A stretch of DNA of 64,000 nucleotides from Marinomonas pontica (GTDB taxonomy: Bacteria > Pseudomonadota > Gammaproteobacteria > Pseudomonadales > Marinomonadaceae), in the NCBI RefSeq assembly GCF_026191375.1, contig NZ_JAODTL010000040.1, positions 20,297 through 84,296 on the forward strand, given 5' to 3'. Shown piece by piece: positions 9,361 through 18,789 of this stretch (position 1 is the first letter of the stretch; every line of letters starts with the position of its first letter). Both the position numbers and the translations under genes were made by a program. Under the pieces are notes generated by a model. The model was not told where the DNA came from, searched no databases, and worked only from the letters and a program-made list of their open reading frames with translations.

Positions 9361-9834
9361 ATGATGTTACGCAAAATGCGTCAGGAAGAGTTTCCAGCGT
9401 ATCGTGATTACTTTATCGAAGATTACAGCCGAGAAATCATGCTGAATTACGGTCGTTCGTCGGAAGACGCCATTACCCAAGCAAAGCAAGAATTGTCGCG
9501 TAGCTTTCCTAATGGTGTCGAGCAGACGAACCAAGAATTGCAGTGCATTGAAGTGAATCGACAAGGTCTGGCTCAGGTGGTGGGCTATCTTTGGTATTCG
9601 ATCGATCGTCAGGAACGCGCCGCTTTTATTTGCGATTTTTATGTGGCCGAGAAATATCGAGGCCAATCGTATGGCAAACAAGCCATGCAAACCCTTGAGC
9701 ATAGCTTACAAAGAGACGGCATCCATCAGATCAAATTGCGAGTGGCGTTTCACAATAAGCGCGCATTTGCCTTGTATGAAACGCTTGGCTTTGCTGTTAC
9801 CGGATTTAATATGGCCAAGAATGTATCCGCATGA
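9361..9834 (+). CDS. GNAT-family N-acetyltransferase
   Basis: A 157-residue acetyl-CoA-dependent N-acetyltransferase of unknown substrate. The acetyl-CoA-binding region is visible as ICDFYVAEKYRGQSYGKQAM (motif A, R/Q-G-x-G/S-Y-G), followed by the C-terminal NKRAFALYETLGFAVTGFNM typical of GNAT proteins. A strong ribosome site (AAAGGAG) precedes the ATG. It overlaps the next gene by 4 bp (ATGA), so the two are translationally coupled. Confidence 0.88.
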   Translation: MMLRKMRQEEFPAYRDYFIEDYSREIMLNYGRSSEDAITQAKQELSRSFPNGVEQTNQELQCIEVNRQGLAQVVGYLWYSIDRQERAAFICDFYVAEKYRGQSYGKQAMQTLEHSLQRDGIHQIKLRVAFHNKRAFALYETLGFAVTGFNMAKNVSA

Positions 9835-10052
9835 CGAATAAGCCAATCGCCGTCGTGAACGAGACATCCGAATCGAAGGTGCTAAGTCCCTGTATTCGTC
9901 ACTGTTGTTTGGACGGCGATGATGTCTGTGTCGGTTGCTATCGCACCATTACGGAGATCATGAATTGGCAACCGTCCTCTGACGCGCAAAAACGGGATAT
10001 TTTGAACCGTTGTTCTACTCGTAAACAACAACACGATGCGCGTTATCGCTGA
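9831..10052 (+). CDS. DUF1289 domain protein
   Basis: A 73-residue protein with the cysteine pattern of DUF1289: SPCIRHCCLDGDDVCVGCYRTITEIMNW, likely binding a metal or Fe-S cluster. The function of the family is unknown. It starts inside the stop codon of the GNAT gene. Confidence 0.85.
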   Translation: MTNKPIAVVNETSESKVLSPCIRHCCLDGDDVCVGCYRTITEIMNWQPSSDAQKRDILNRCSTRKQQHDARYR

Positions 10053-10215
10053 TTTCCCCCAACGGTTGTATTTTCTCATGTTCGCGATTTTTGTTTTGTC
10101 TTTTTTTTCAGTATTAGTGTAAGAAAGCCACGCCTGCCCACGTCAAAGTTCTAGAAACACAAAAAGCCGCTTGGTGTTGACCAAGTGTTTAGACGAATTG
10201 AGTGGGTAATGTACC

Positions 10216-10795
10216 GTGATTGCAGAACTTCAAGCATGGCTGACATCGGGAAACACGTCCTTAACGCTGTTGTGTGTTGGCATTGTGCTTTTGTCTTATT
10301 TACTTGAAGACTTAGCGATTGCCACAGCAGCCACCGTGTCAGTGCAAGGACATTTGTCGCCATCGCTTGCGTTGTTGTCGATTTTTATCGGCATTGCCAG
10401 TGGTGATGTGGGCTTGTACTTATTAGGGCGTTACGCCCGTAATGTCCGATGGTTGCGCTACCGTGCTTTAACCCATACCTCTTTTAACGTTGTAAGAGAA
10501 AAGCTTACTCAACGCGCTTTTGCGAATTTGTTCTTAATTCGCTTTATCCCCGGTTTGCGAACCATTGGTTTTACCTTGAGCGGTTTTTTCTATCCCACTC
10601 CCGCTGTTTATGAGCGCCGTTCTGCTGGCGACGTCCCTATGGACGTTGGTGGTGTTTACGTTGATATATCAGCTCGGAAACGTTGTGTTTTCTGCCTTGG
10701 CCGAATGGAAGTGGGGGGTGATCCCCTTGGCCTTTGTTTTGTTGTTTTTGATGAATCGTTTTCTGACACCGTCTTTCACACGAGGTAAGTTATGA
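10216..10795 (+). CDS. DedA/VTT-family membrane protein (frameshifted)
   Basis: Inner-membrane protein of the DedA (SNARE-associated, VTT) family, implicated elsewhere in phospholipid flipping and envelope homeostasis. The N-terminal frame (GTG at 10216) carries SYLLEDLAIATAATVS and the conserved RFIPGLRTIGFTLSG. The C-terminal frame continues FSIPLPLFMSAVLLATSLWTLVVF and ends at 10795. The switch falls in the T run at 10584-10589; one extra T, or two missing, explains it. Corrected length is about 192 residues. Its stop overlaps the ATP-grasp start by 4 bp, making it the first gene of a seven-gene operon that ends with olsF. Confidence 0.82.
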
Positions 10796-11925
10796 GCGCC
10801 ATGACAGAAGGGCGGTTCATTTCGCCTGGTAAAATGAATGCGGGAATGCCGCTGCTGGAAGTGGAGCAAAACGCCAGTATTTCCCCTTATGAATTTATGC
10901 CGAGCTGGTTTTTCTATGCGCCAGTGGTCATACAGAGCCTTGCGTTAGGTCTGCGTCATGGTGACCTGTGTTTGCCGTTAATTGCCAACCCAAGTATTAA
11001 GTTGAGTGGCATGGTAGGCGAATCCAAGACCGATATTTTGAACTTGGCTGGCCCTGTTGCGAAACAGTGGATTGAGCCTTTTATTACACTGACGAAAAAT
11101 GCTCATAACCTTGATGCCCAGCTAGAAAGCGCTATGCAAGCCATGAACTCGGCTCAGCTGTCTTTTCCCATTGTGGCGAAGCCAGATTTGGGGTGTCGAG
11201 GTGTGGGAGTCAAATTACTGAAATCCAAAGCGCAGCTGCGCGATTATCTTCAAACGTTTCCTGCATCTGCGCGGTTTTTATTACAGCGTAAGGCTCCCTA
11301 TCAAGCCGAAGCTGGTGTGTTTTATGTGCGTTACCCCGGCCAAGAACAAGGCAAGATTATTTCCATAACCTTGAAATACGCTCCCAGTGTGGTTGGTGAT
11401 GGTACACACACTCTAAAAGAGCTGATCGAGCGTTGCCCACGAGCGGGTCAGCTTACGCATTTGTACTTTCCGCGTCATACACAAAAGCTGGATTGGGTTC
11501 CCGCAGAAGGCGAAGAGTACCCACTCGCGTTTGCGGGCAGTCACAGTCGTGGCTCGATTTTTCGTAATGGCAACCAATACATTTCACCCGCATTAACGCG
11601 TCGGCTTGATGGCATTTTGAAGGACGTAGACGGCTATTACTACGGTCGTTTGGATATCAAATTTGCAGACATGGAGTCTTTCATGGCGGGCGAGAATTTC
11701 TCCATTTTAGAAATGAACGGCGCGAGCAGTGAAGCAACACATATTTGGGATCGTCAGACCTCATTGTTTGAGATTTTTAGCACGTTGCTGAAGCAGTATC
11801 GCATTTTATTTGAAATCGGTGCGTTGCAGAGAAAACGCGGAGTCAAAACGCCAAGTCTGCGTGCGTTATTGCAGGCTTGGCGTGAAGAAAAGTCATTGGT
11901 TCAACATTATCCAAGTACGGATTAG
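10792..11925 (+). CDS. ATP-grasp domain protein
   Basis: A 377-residue ATP-grasp enzyme of unknown substrate. These enzymes use ATP to join a carboxylate to an amine or thiol through an acyl phosphate. The nucleotide-binding lysine segment FPIVAKPDLGCRGVGVKLL (about residues 124-142) and the metal-binding end YYGRLDIKFADM ... FSILEMNGASSEATHIWD (about 282-325) are visible. Automatic annotation may call such proteins D-alanine--D-alanine ligase, but this is not a Ddl. The setting between DedA and the OlsF operon genes suggests an envelope amino-lipid or peptide-like ligation; that is inference. Confidence 0.82.
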   Translation: MSAMTEGRFISPGKMNAGMPLLEVEQNASISPYEFMPSWFFYAPVVIQSLALGLRHGDLCLPLIANPSIKLSGMVGESKTDILNLAGPVAKQWIEPFITLTKNAHNLDAQLESAMQAMNSAQLSFPIVAKPDLGCRGVGVKLLKSKAQLRDYLQTFPASARFLLQRKAPYQAEAGVFYVRYPGQEQGKIISITLKYAPSVVGDGTHTLKELIERCPRAGQLTHLYFPRHTQKLDWVPAEGEEYPLAFAGSHSRGSIFRNGNQYISPALTRRLDGILKDVDGYYYGRLDIKFADMESFMAGENFSILEMNGASSEATHIWDRQTSLFEIFSTLLKQYRILFEIGALQRKRGVKTPSLRALLQAWREEKSLVQHYPSTD

Positions 11926-11952
11926 TCAACGCATTGTATGAAAGGAACGAGT

Positions 11953-12508
11953 ATGCAATCGGTATGTAAAAAGAGCGCCGTTGATCTGCCGCAGTCCATC
12001 CCATATGCGCCTACGATTCAGGGGGCGCTGGAAATATTTGGTCAGGCATTGCGTTGCTTGCGCAGATTAGATGATGAGGCGTACCAAGCGTCGATGAAAC
12101 CGTATGTGAGCAGCTCTATTGGGGAACATTTCCGCCATTGGTTGGACGTGTTTTACGCCATTTATCGAGCCAGCATTGTGATTGATTACAATCAAAGGCG
12201 CCGCGGTCATGACGTTGAACGATCGCGAAAAGATGGCCGAAGACGATATTACTGTGTTGGTTCAGTGGTTGACCGGACTATCGGAAAAGCAGCTTAAAAC
12301 AAGCGTGACCATTGTGACGGAAGTGTCGGTAACACACACGCAAGATTGTCTTATGACATCGACCTTAGAACGAGAAATTACTTTTGCCGCGCTTCATGCA
12401 AACCACCATTTTGCGATGATCAATGTCGCAGCCAGTTTAATGAATAAGCCAATGGATGATGACTTTGGTATTGCGCCAGCCACAGCCACTTTTTTGCGAG
12501 GGCAATAA
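11953..12508 (+). CDS. DinB-like four-helix protein (frameshifted)
   Basis: Member of the DinB/YfiT-like metal-binding superfamily, with SSIGEHFRHWLDVFYA near the N-terminus, DYNQRRRGHDVE in the middle and STLEREITFAALHANHHFAMI near the end; the histidines in these segments are the likely metal ligands. The frame changes at about 12220-12222, between VER and DREKMAEDD. A lost CG in GAACGCGATCGC would explain it, unlike the homopolymer errors elsewhere. The ATG at 11953 is preferred because AAAGGA lies at 11941. The stop is 2 bp before the next gene. The biochemical role is unknown. Confidence 0.75.
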
Positions 12509-12510
12509 CT

Positions 12511-13251
12511 ATGTGTTCGGTTTCTTGGTGGATAGACGCATCGGGGTATCAATTGTTTTTCAATCGTGATGAGCAAAAATCCCGTGCGCCAGCGTTGCCA
12601 CCTCAGACGTTTATTCTGCGAGGGGTTAAGGTGTTAATGCCGGTTGACCCTGTTGGTCAGGGCAGTTGGATCAGTGTCAACGAACACGGTTTGTCACTGT
12701 GCTTGTTGAATCATTACCAAGGCAAAAAGCCCGCTGGAGAGCTGATTAGCCGAGGACAATTGGTAAAGTATTTGTCTAGTGCGAAGACGATTGCGGAAGT
12801 GGCTCAGCGGTTTTCAGAATTGAAATTGGGCGTGTTTGCCCCTTTTACCCTGCTGGCATTTGAATTGGGTCATTCTACCGCACGGGAGTTGCAATGGAAT
12901 GGGGAGTCGTTCTGTGTTGTGGCGGCGTTTTCGCCGTATTTCTCTTCCGCAGTGGCGCTGGAAGACGTAGTTACCTATCGACAATCTGTCTATGACGCAT
13001 TACCTAACATTGATTCGCACACCTTGTTGGCCTTTCATGCTCAGCATCATCCAGAGCAATCGCATATGTCGGTTTGTATGCATCGTGATGACGCGCAAAC
13101 GGTGAGTTTCACTGGCGTAAGAGTGTCTGAACAGCATCGACAAATGAGCTATGTAGCGGGGTCGCCTTGCACGCATTTGACGGCCGCGACGTTAGCATTA
13201 AAAACAAGTTACTTAGAAAAAACGGAATCTCACCCTGGTCTTTTTGTTTAA
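12511..13251 (+). CDS. NRDE/TANGO2-family protein
   Basis: A 246-residue protein with the N-terminal signature of the NRDE/TANGO2 family: Cys2 at the very start and the NRDE motif at residues 18-21 (FFNRDEQKSR), followed by GSWISVNEHGLSLCLLNH. The family fold resembles N-terminal-nucleophile hydrolases, with Cys2 as possible nucleophile. The function is unsettled; eukaryotic TANGO2 has been linked to haem and lipid handling. It follows the DinB-like gene by 2 bp and shares its operon. Confidence 0.82.
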   Translation: MCSVSWWIDASGYQLFFNRDEQKSRAPALPPQTFILRGVKVLMPVDPVGQGSWISVNEHGLSLCLLNHYQGKKPAGELISRGQLVKYLSSAKTIAEVAQRFSELKLGVFAPFTLLAFELGHSTARELQWNGESFCVVAAFSPYFSSAVALEDVVTYRQSVYDALPNIDSHTLLAFHAQHHPEQSHMSVCMHRDDAQTVSFTGVRVSEQHRQMSYVAGSPCTHLTAATLALKTSYLEKTESHPGLFV

Positions 13252-13270
13252 CCCTAGTTTAGGAGTGCTT

Positions 13271-13711
13271 ATGACGCGCTTAATGGTTTTTTTGACTTTG
13301 TTTATGAGTGGCTTTGTGGTCGCGCAAGATGAAATTTATACCGGCTATTTTAGCAATAAAGCCTTAGATGGATACGATACGGTGGCGTATTTTACCGACA
13401 ATAAACCTGTGGAAGGCAAGCCTGATTTCGTGACCACATACAAAGGCGCGGATTGGTATTTTGTGTCGCAACAGCATTTGGATATGTTTGTGGCAGAGCC
13501 TGAAAAATACGCGCCGCAGTACGGTGGTTATTGTGCTTGGGCGATTTCAGCGAAAAACGATTTTGCCTCGGCTGACCCAAAAGACTGGGCCGTTGTGGAC
13601 GGCAAGTTGTACCTGAATTACAACGACGACATCAAGCGCAAGTGGGATCAAAATCGTGCCTTGCACATTAAGCAGGCCGATGAAAATTGGCCCGCACTGA
13701 TCCGCCCATAA
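13271..13711 (+). CDS. Secreted YHS-domain protein
   Basis: A 146-residue protein with a cleavable signal peptide (MTRLMVFLTLFMSGFVVAQ) followed by one YHS domain: ALDGYDTVAYFTDNKPVEG, then YFVSQQHLDMFVAEPEKYAPQYGGYCAWA. YHS domains often bind metals; the exact role here is unknown. The ATG at 13271 follows AGGAG by 6 bp; an upstream ATG at 13244 is less likely. The gene lies between the NRDE and DoxX-like genes. Confidence 0.85.
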   Translation: MTRLMVFLTLFMSGFVVAQDEIYTGYFSNKALDGYDTVAYFTDNKPVEGKPDFVTTYKGADWYFVSQQHLDMFVAEPEKYAPQYGGYCAWAISAKNDFASADPKDWAVVDGKLYLNYNDDIKRKWDQNRALHIKQADENWPALIRP

Positions 13712-13735
13712 CCGCAATTCATAAGGTCAATTACG

Positions 13736-14206
13736 ATGAAATCTTCTTTTATGAAACCGTCTTTTACTAAGTATGTTCCCGCTGTCTTTATCGCGTTTGT
13801 TTTTGTGCAGTCGTTGTTTTTTAAATTTACTGGGTCTTATGAAACCGACTATATCTTCGGTGTGTTGGGGACTTGGTCTGGTTTGGCGTTCTTTGGGCAA
13901 TACGGTGGCTACATTATTGGTGTGGCTGAACTGATTGCGGCTCTTTTGCTGTTCAGTCGTTGGCATGGTGTCGGGGCTTTGATGGCGCTGGGAGTCATGA
14001 GCGGGGCGATTGTTTTCCATTTTTTCACGCCGTTGGGTGTGGTCATGCCTGAGTTTAACGCCGTTGGTGAGGTCATTGGCAATGATGGCGGTTTGTTGTT
14101 TGGAATGGCGTGTTTGGTGTGGTTAAGTGCGGCGTTTTTAACGCTTCGGGATACAAAACATCCGCAAGGCACTTTGAATCAAATTGTCGCTAAATGGGTG
14201 TATTGA
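13736..14206 (+). CDS. DoxX-like integral membrane protein
   Basis: A 156-residue protein with four predicted transmembrane helices (about residues 12-30, 50-75, 78-103 and 117-137), the layout of the DoxX/DUF4870-like group of small quinone- or redox-related membrane proteins. The assignment rests on topology and FIGVAELIAALLL-like segments, not on a catalytic motif. It is 24 bp after the YHS gene and 11 bp before olsF. Confidence 0.65.
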   Translation: MKSSFMKPSFTKYVPAVFIAFVFVQSLFFKFTGSYETDYIFGVLGTWSGLAFFGQYGGYIIGVAELIAALLLFSRWHGVGALMALGVMSGAIVFHFFTPLGVVMPEFNAVGEVIGNDGGLLFGMACLVWLSAAFLTLRDTKHPQGTLNQIVAKWVY

Positions 14207-14217
14207 GGAGCATTATT

Positions 14218-15990
14218 ATGTTGGCTACTTCGACGCGTGTGTTGAGTCCTTTTCGTTTACCACGAGTCACACCATTTGGTGTGGGGGAATCGATTGTAGA
14301 ATGGGCGACAGGACTCGCTGCATTAGATCGCTTGTACCAACATCGACCTCGTTGTCAGTCCTGTTTTGAGTTTATGCGTTATACCCTAGATGCATTGAAT
14401 ATTGACTATTCGATAGCCAAAGGTGGACTCAATAACCTTCCTCAAAAAGGCCCTGTCGTGGTTGTGGCGAATCATCCTCTTGGGGCGATTGAAGGGGTGA
14501 TATTGGCGGATTTGGTTGGTCGTGTCCGTTCTGATGTGAAAGTGTTGGCCAATGAACTGCTGAAGCGCTTGCCTGAAATCAGTGAGCTGTTTATTGGTGT
14601 GAATGTGTTTGGTGGCGCGTCGGCACAGCGCACGAATGGCAAAGCGATTCGCGATGCGCATCGACATTTAGCCGAGGGCGGTGTGCTGATTGTTTTCCCA
14701 GCGGGTGAAGTATCGACTTACCTCAAAGACACGCCAACGAGTGAGAAAACGCTGGCGGACATCGAATGGAGTCAGTCGGTGGCGAACTTCTTAAAGCGCA
14801 GCCACGCGATTACCGTACCGATGTTTATTAATGGACAAAACAGCGCGTTGTTTTATCAAGCGGGTCGTCTTCACCCTTTACTTCGCACGGCGTTATTGGG
14901 GCGCGAATTACTCAATAAACGATCGTCGGTCATTGAGGTCTCCATCGGCGACGCCATCCCGTATTCGGAAATGAGCCAATTTGACGACAATCGTGAGCTG
15001 GTGAGCTATTTGCGTTTAAATACCTATTTAATGAGTACGCAGCGAACAGACCGTGAAAGCGAGCAAGCAACGGCGGTGGATTTGCCGATTATTTCACCGC
15101 TAGACCCCAATGTACTGGATGCAGAAGTGATGGCATTGCCAGACAGTATGCGGTTGTTAGAGCAGGGGGAATTCTGCGTGTATTGCGCACCAACACATTC
15201 TATTCCACAGCTGATTCAGGAAATTGGTCGAGTCAGGGAAGAGAATTTTCGTGCTGTGGGTGAGGGCAGCGGTTTGGCGTGTGATGTTGACAAATATGAC
15301 TTGTACTACCATCAGTTGTTCGTTTGGCACCACGGTAATAAAGAGCTAGTCGGTGCCTATCGTATGGGATTAGTGGACCAGCTCATCGAGGCTCACGGAC
15401 TGGATGGATTGTATTCGCGCAGTTTGTTTAATTATGACCATGCGTTTATAGACAGTTTGGGGAGCAGTCTTGAAATGGGGCGTTCTGTGGTCGCAGCAAA
15501 ATACCAAAAAAGCCTACAGTCCTTGCTTTTGTTATGGAAAGGCATTGCGACTTTTGTGTCTCGAAACCCTCGTTACACGCACCTTTTTGGCCCTGTCAGT
15601 ATCAGTAATAACTACAGCCAATCCGCACGTCAATTAATCGCCGCGACCTTATCGATTCATTATTACGATAAAACCAAAGCAGAATTGGTGACCGCCTCTA
15701 CTCCGTTGCGAAATCGCGGTTCGGTGTTTTGGCAGCCGAATTTATTGTCGTCATTAACCAGTGTGGCTTTATTGTCCAATGTGTTGTCAAGAATGGAGCA
15801 GGGCAAAGGCGTACCGGTTTTGATTCGACAGTATTTAAAAATGAACGGCAAGTTGGTGTGTTTCAACGTTGATCCTGCTTTTCACAATGCTTTAGACGGC
15901 TTGATCGTGGTGAACCTTAAAGATGTTCCCTTGGCTATTTTGGGAAAATACATGGGACAAGAAAACGCCAGTGACTATTTGGCAAGCTAA
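14218..15990 (+). CDS. olsF: Bifunctional ornithine-lipid synthase, OlsF type
   Basis: A 590-residue two-domain acyltransferase. The N-terminal half is PlsC-like, with ANHPLGAIEG in place of the usual HPLGGLDG and FPAGEVST as the second motif; it would add the second acyl chain to lyso-ornithine lipid. The C-terminal half (from about residue 310: EFCVYCAPTHSIPQLIQEIGRVREENFRAVGEGSG) is the OlsB/hemolysin-like N-acyltransferase that acylates ornithine. This order is that of OlsF of Serratia and Vibrio, which makes ornithine lipids alone. GAGGAG precedes the ATG at 14218. It is the last gene of the operon; its stop overlaps the convergent hydrolase gene by 4 bp. Confidence 0.8.
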   Translation: MLATSTRVLSPFRLPRVTPFGVGESIVEWATGLAALDRLYQHRPRCQSCFEFMRYTLDALNIDYSIAKGGLNNLPQKGPVVVVANHPLGAIEGVILADLVGRVRSDVKVLANELLKRLPEISELFIGVNVFGGASAQRTNGKAIRDAHRHLAEGGVLIVFPAGEVSTYLKDTPTSEKTLADIEWSQSVANFLKRSHAITVPMFINGQNSALFYQAGRLHPLLRTALLGRELLNKRSSVIEVSIGDAIPYSEMSQFDDNRELVSYLRLNTYLMSTQRTDRESEQATAVDLPIISPLDPNVLDAEVMALPDSMRLLEQGEFCVYCAPTHSIPQLIQEIGRVREENFRAVGEGSGLACDVDKYDLYYHQLFVWHHGNKELVGAYRMGLVDQLIEAHGLDGLYSRSLFNYDHAFIDSLGSSLEMGRSVVAAKYQKSLQSLLLLWKGIATFVSRNPRYTHLFGPVSISNNYSQSARQLIAATLSIHYYDKTKAELVTASTPLRNRGSVFWQPNLLSSLTSVALLSNVLSRMEQGKGVPVLIRQYLKMNGKLVCFNVDPAFHNALDGLIVVNLKDVPLAILGKYMGQENASDYLAS

Positions 15991-16892
15991 GGAAGACTGC
16001 GCGAGTTGACGTCTTCAATGGCGTCAATCACGCGGTTTGGATACTGCAAATGCAGTAAGTGTCCAGCGTCTTGAATTCTGTCTATTTTGATCTCACTGTG
16101 TTGAAACAACTGGCTTGCGAAGGTGGCATTCTCTGGATCTACCAGTGTGTCTTCAGTGCCTTGTAATAAGGTGATGGGAACCTTTAACCCAGACAGTGTT
16201 GTTTGGGCATTGGCCAAGCTTTGAGACAGTGCCAGTACTTCTTTGTTTGAGTTATTCCATTTGTCTGGGATCAAAAAATCCGGCGTCCAATCAAGCAAGG
16301 TGTTGTACCAACGGCCTTCTGCCAGTGTTGGGCTCAGATCTCCAGCCACAATCACCACGCCTCGCACGTATTGAGGGTAATCCGCCGCCAGTATGGGCAC
16401 AAGAGAACCGCCCAAAGAATGCCCCACCAAAATGATTTTCTGTTGGCCGTTTTGTTCCCAAATGTTTTTTAGCATTAAACCAATTTGACTGGACTGTTTT
16501 TGTAGCTCGCTAGGGTAATGGCCCGCATAAGTGGATATTCCCCAGCCTGGTCGATCAATCGAAATGAGTCGAAAGCGGTCTTTTAGGGTGGCGTTCTGAA
16601 AATATCGGGCAAAAGAAGACCAATCCCCCGGCGTTCCGTGCACAAAGACCACTGTATGGCGCGACATTTTGCTCGGGTCGCTGCTGGCATAGTGCAATTT
16701 GAAATCGCCGTCCGGTCCTGAAATATACAGTACATGGTTTTGAATCATTCCCGGTGTATTCGCCACTTGCCTGGCTATGTCTTCGTTCTCATCTAGTTCT
16801 TTTGGCATCGAACAAGCGGTTAATAGCAGCGTTGTTACGCTCAGTACAAAGAGCAAAACCTTGTTAGGCAAGCGATTTAGCATGGCTTTCAT
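15987..16892 (-). CDS. Alpha/beta-hydrolase lipoprotein
   Basis: A 301-residue predicted lipoprotein hydrolase. Signal peptide and lipobox (LLLTAC) are followed by an alpha/beta-hydrolase fold: oxyanion segment VHGTPGDW, nucleophile elbow GHSLGG, acidic residue in LLQGTEDTLVDPENA and His in DAGHLLHL. The substrate is unknown. The start at 16892 (MKAMLNRLP) is preferred because GGAAA lies about 9 bp upstream; 16913 would add seven residues. It is convergent with olsF, overlapping by 4 bp. Confidence 0.82.
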   Translation of the reverse strand: MKAMLNRLPNKVLLFVLSVTTLLLTACSMPKELDENEDIARQVANTPGMIQNHVLYISGPDGDFKLHYASSDPSKMSRHTVVFVHGTPGDWSSFARYFQNATLKDRFRLISIDRPGWGISTYAGHYPSELQKQSSQIGLMLKNIWEQNGQQKIILVGHSLGGSLVPILAADYPQYVRGVVIVAGDLSPTLAEGRWYNTLLDWTPDFLIPDKWNNSNKEVLALSQSLANAQTTLSGLKVPITLLQGTEDTLVDPENATFASQLFQHSEIKIDRIQDAGHLLHLQYPNRVIDAIEDVNSRSLP

Positions 16893-17213
16893 GGGCGAGT
16901 TTCCAACATTCAAACAGGTTAGATCAGTGCGAAATGATAATACATTTTAGCGACAAAGCGTGCAGATGATTTTGTATAGAATGGACTCGCTTCAAAACGC
17001 ATGACAGCTCGATCTTTTTGCCTACTTATTTCTTTCACTCTCTTTATCTTGATCTAACGCAATGTTTCAAATCGCAACTGCACTCATAATCCAGCCTTAT
17101 AGTAAGCCTCATACTGATTTGGGGCTTCGGTGGGCGTTGGATAACAAGAACACATACTAAGTAAGTGTCTACGATCGTCTTTTTTCTCAATCAAATGAAT
17201 GGGTTGAAGTTAT
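16893..17213. promoter_or_regulatory. Region upstream of cydABX with possible FNR/Anr half-palindrome
   Basis: About 320 bp separating the hydrolase and cydA starts. TTGATCTAACGCAA at 17049-17062 matches the left half of the FNR/Anr box (TTGAT-N4-ATCAA) and part of the right half. Oxygen control of cytochrome bd is common, so the site is plausible but weak. I see no ORF or RNA gene. Confidence 0.3.
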
Positions 17214-18788
17214 ATGATTAACGAAGCTGTAGTGGAATTATCGCGGTTTCAGTTTGCTTTCACTGCTCTGTACCACTATTTGTTTGTCCCTTTAACACTA
17301 GGGATGTCTTTCTTGCTGGCTATCATGGAGTCTGTCTATGTTATTACCGGTAAGCAAGTCTACAAAGACATGGTTAAGTTCTGGGGTAAATTGTTTGGTA
17401 TCAACTTTGCGCTAGGCGTAACAACAGGTTTGACGATGGAGTTCCAATTCGGGACGAACTGGTCTTACTACTCTCATTATGTTGGCGATATTTTTGGTGC
17501 ACCTTTGGCCATAGAAGGATTGATGGCGTTCTTCCTAGAATCCACGCTGGTGGGTTTGTTCTTCTTTGGTTGGGATCGTCTGAGCAAGGTAAAACACTTG
17601 GTTGTGACATGGGGCGTAGCATTAGGCTCTAACTTGTCGGCTTTGTGGATCTTGATCGCGAACGGCTGGATGCAAAACCCAGTAGGTTCTGAATTCAACT
17701 ACGAAACCATGCGTATGGAATTGGTCGACTTCGGTGCTTTGTTGTTTAACCCAGTGGCGCAGGTGAAATTTGTTCACACAGTATCTGCGGGTTACACAAC
17801 GGGCGCGATTTTCGTGCTTGTTATCTCAAGCTACTACTTACTGAAAGGCCGTGATCTTGCATTTGCTCGCCGTTCTTTTGCCATCGCGTCTGCGTTTGGT
17901 TTGGCGTCTATTTTGAGCGTTATTCTTTTGGGTGACGAATCTGGTTACGAGCTAGGCGAAGTGCAAAAAGTGAAATTGGCGGCGGTTGAAGCGGAGTGGG
18001 AAACACAAGAAGCACCGGCTGACTTCACGCTAATCGGCTTCCCGAATCAAGAGCTTGAAGAAACCGAATTTGCTATCAAAATTCCGGGCTTGATGGGCTT
18101 GATCGCCACGCGTTCTTTAGACAAAGAAGTCGAAGGCATCAAAGAGCTGAAAGAGCATAATCGTCAACGTATTATCAACGGTATCTATGCGAATCAATTA
18201 CTTGAAGAATTGCGCAGCGGTAATACGGATCCTTTGGTAAAAGAAAACTTTGAAAAAGTGAAAGGCGACCTTGGCTACGGCTTATTGGTTACGGCTTTCA
18301 ATGAAGACATGAACAAGGTGACATCTGAAGAGATCGATCAGGCGGTGGAATACTCTATTCCGCAAGTGGCGCCATTGTTCTTCGCCTTCCGCATCATGGT
18401 GGGTTGTGGCTTTGTGATGTTGGTGGTATTTGCTGCGGCGTTTTATCAAAATGCGCGTCGTCGTATTGGTAATAACCCATTGTTCCTTAAATTGATCGTG
18501 TTGTGCCTGCCATTGCCTTGGATCGCCAACGAAGCAGGCTGGTTTGTTGCAGAATACGGTCGTCAGCCATGGGCGATTGGTGAAATCTTGCCGGTTCACG
18601 TTGCGGTATCCAGTCTAACTGCGACGGAAATTTGGATAACAATTGCTGGTTTTGCTGTGTTGTATACCACGTTCTTGATTGCCGAGATGTACTTGATGAT
18701 TCGTTTTGCGAAGCAAGGGCCTTCTAGCTTGCACACTGGTCGTTATGCACTTGAACAAGAAACGTCTCAGTTGAAGCAGGAGGTGTAA
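17214..18788 (+). CDS. cydA: Cytochrome bd ubiquinol oxidase subunit I
   Basis: Quinol-oxidising subunit of cytochrome bd, a terminal oxidase with high oxygen affinity in the inner membrane. At 524 residues it matches the long Q-loop type of Escherichia coli. Visible: His21 in [14 protein letters not shown] (haem ligand region), the conserved GRQPW ([12 protein letters not shown]), and a long hydrophilic Q-loop (about residues 245-385). First gene of cydABX with cydDC downstream in the same direction; cydB follows after 1 bp. Confidence 0.97.
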   Translation: MINEAVVELSRFQFAFTALYHYLFVPLTLGMSFLLAIMESVYVITGKQVYKDMVKFWGKLFGINFALGVTTGLTMEFQFGTNWSYYSHYVGDIFGAPLAIEGLMAFFLESTLVGLFFFGWDRLSKVKHLVVTWGVALGSNLSALWILIANGWMQNPVGSEFNYETMRMELVDFGALLFNPVAQVKFVHTVSAGYTTGAIFVLVISSYYLLKGRDLAFARRSFAIASAFGLASILSVILLGDESGYELGEVQKVKLAAVEAEWETQEAPADFTLIGFPNQELEETEFAIKIPGLMGLIATRSLDKEVEGIKELKEHNRQRIINGIYANQLLEELRSGNTDPLVKENFEKVKGDLGYGLLVTAFNEDMNKVTSEEIDQAVEYSIPQVAPLFFAFRIMVGCGFVMLVVFAAAFYQNARRRIGNNPLFLKLIVLCLPLPWIANEAGWFVAEYGRQPWAIGEILPVHVAVSSLTATEIWITIAGFAVLYTTFLIAEMYLMIRFAKQGPSSLHTGRYALEQETSQLKQEV

Positions 18789-18789
18789 G

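Noticed and set aside
10792..11925. D-alanine--D-alanine ligase
   Set aside because: Only the general ATP-grasp features are present; Ddl-specific motifs and a cell-wall gene context are missing.
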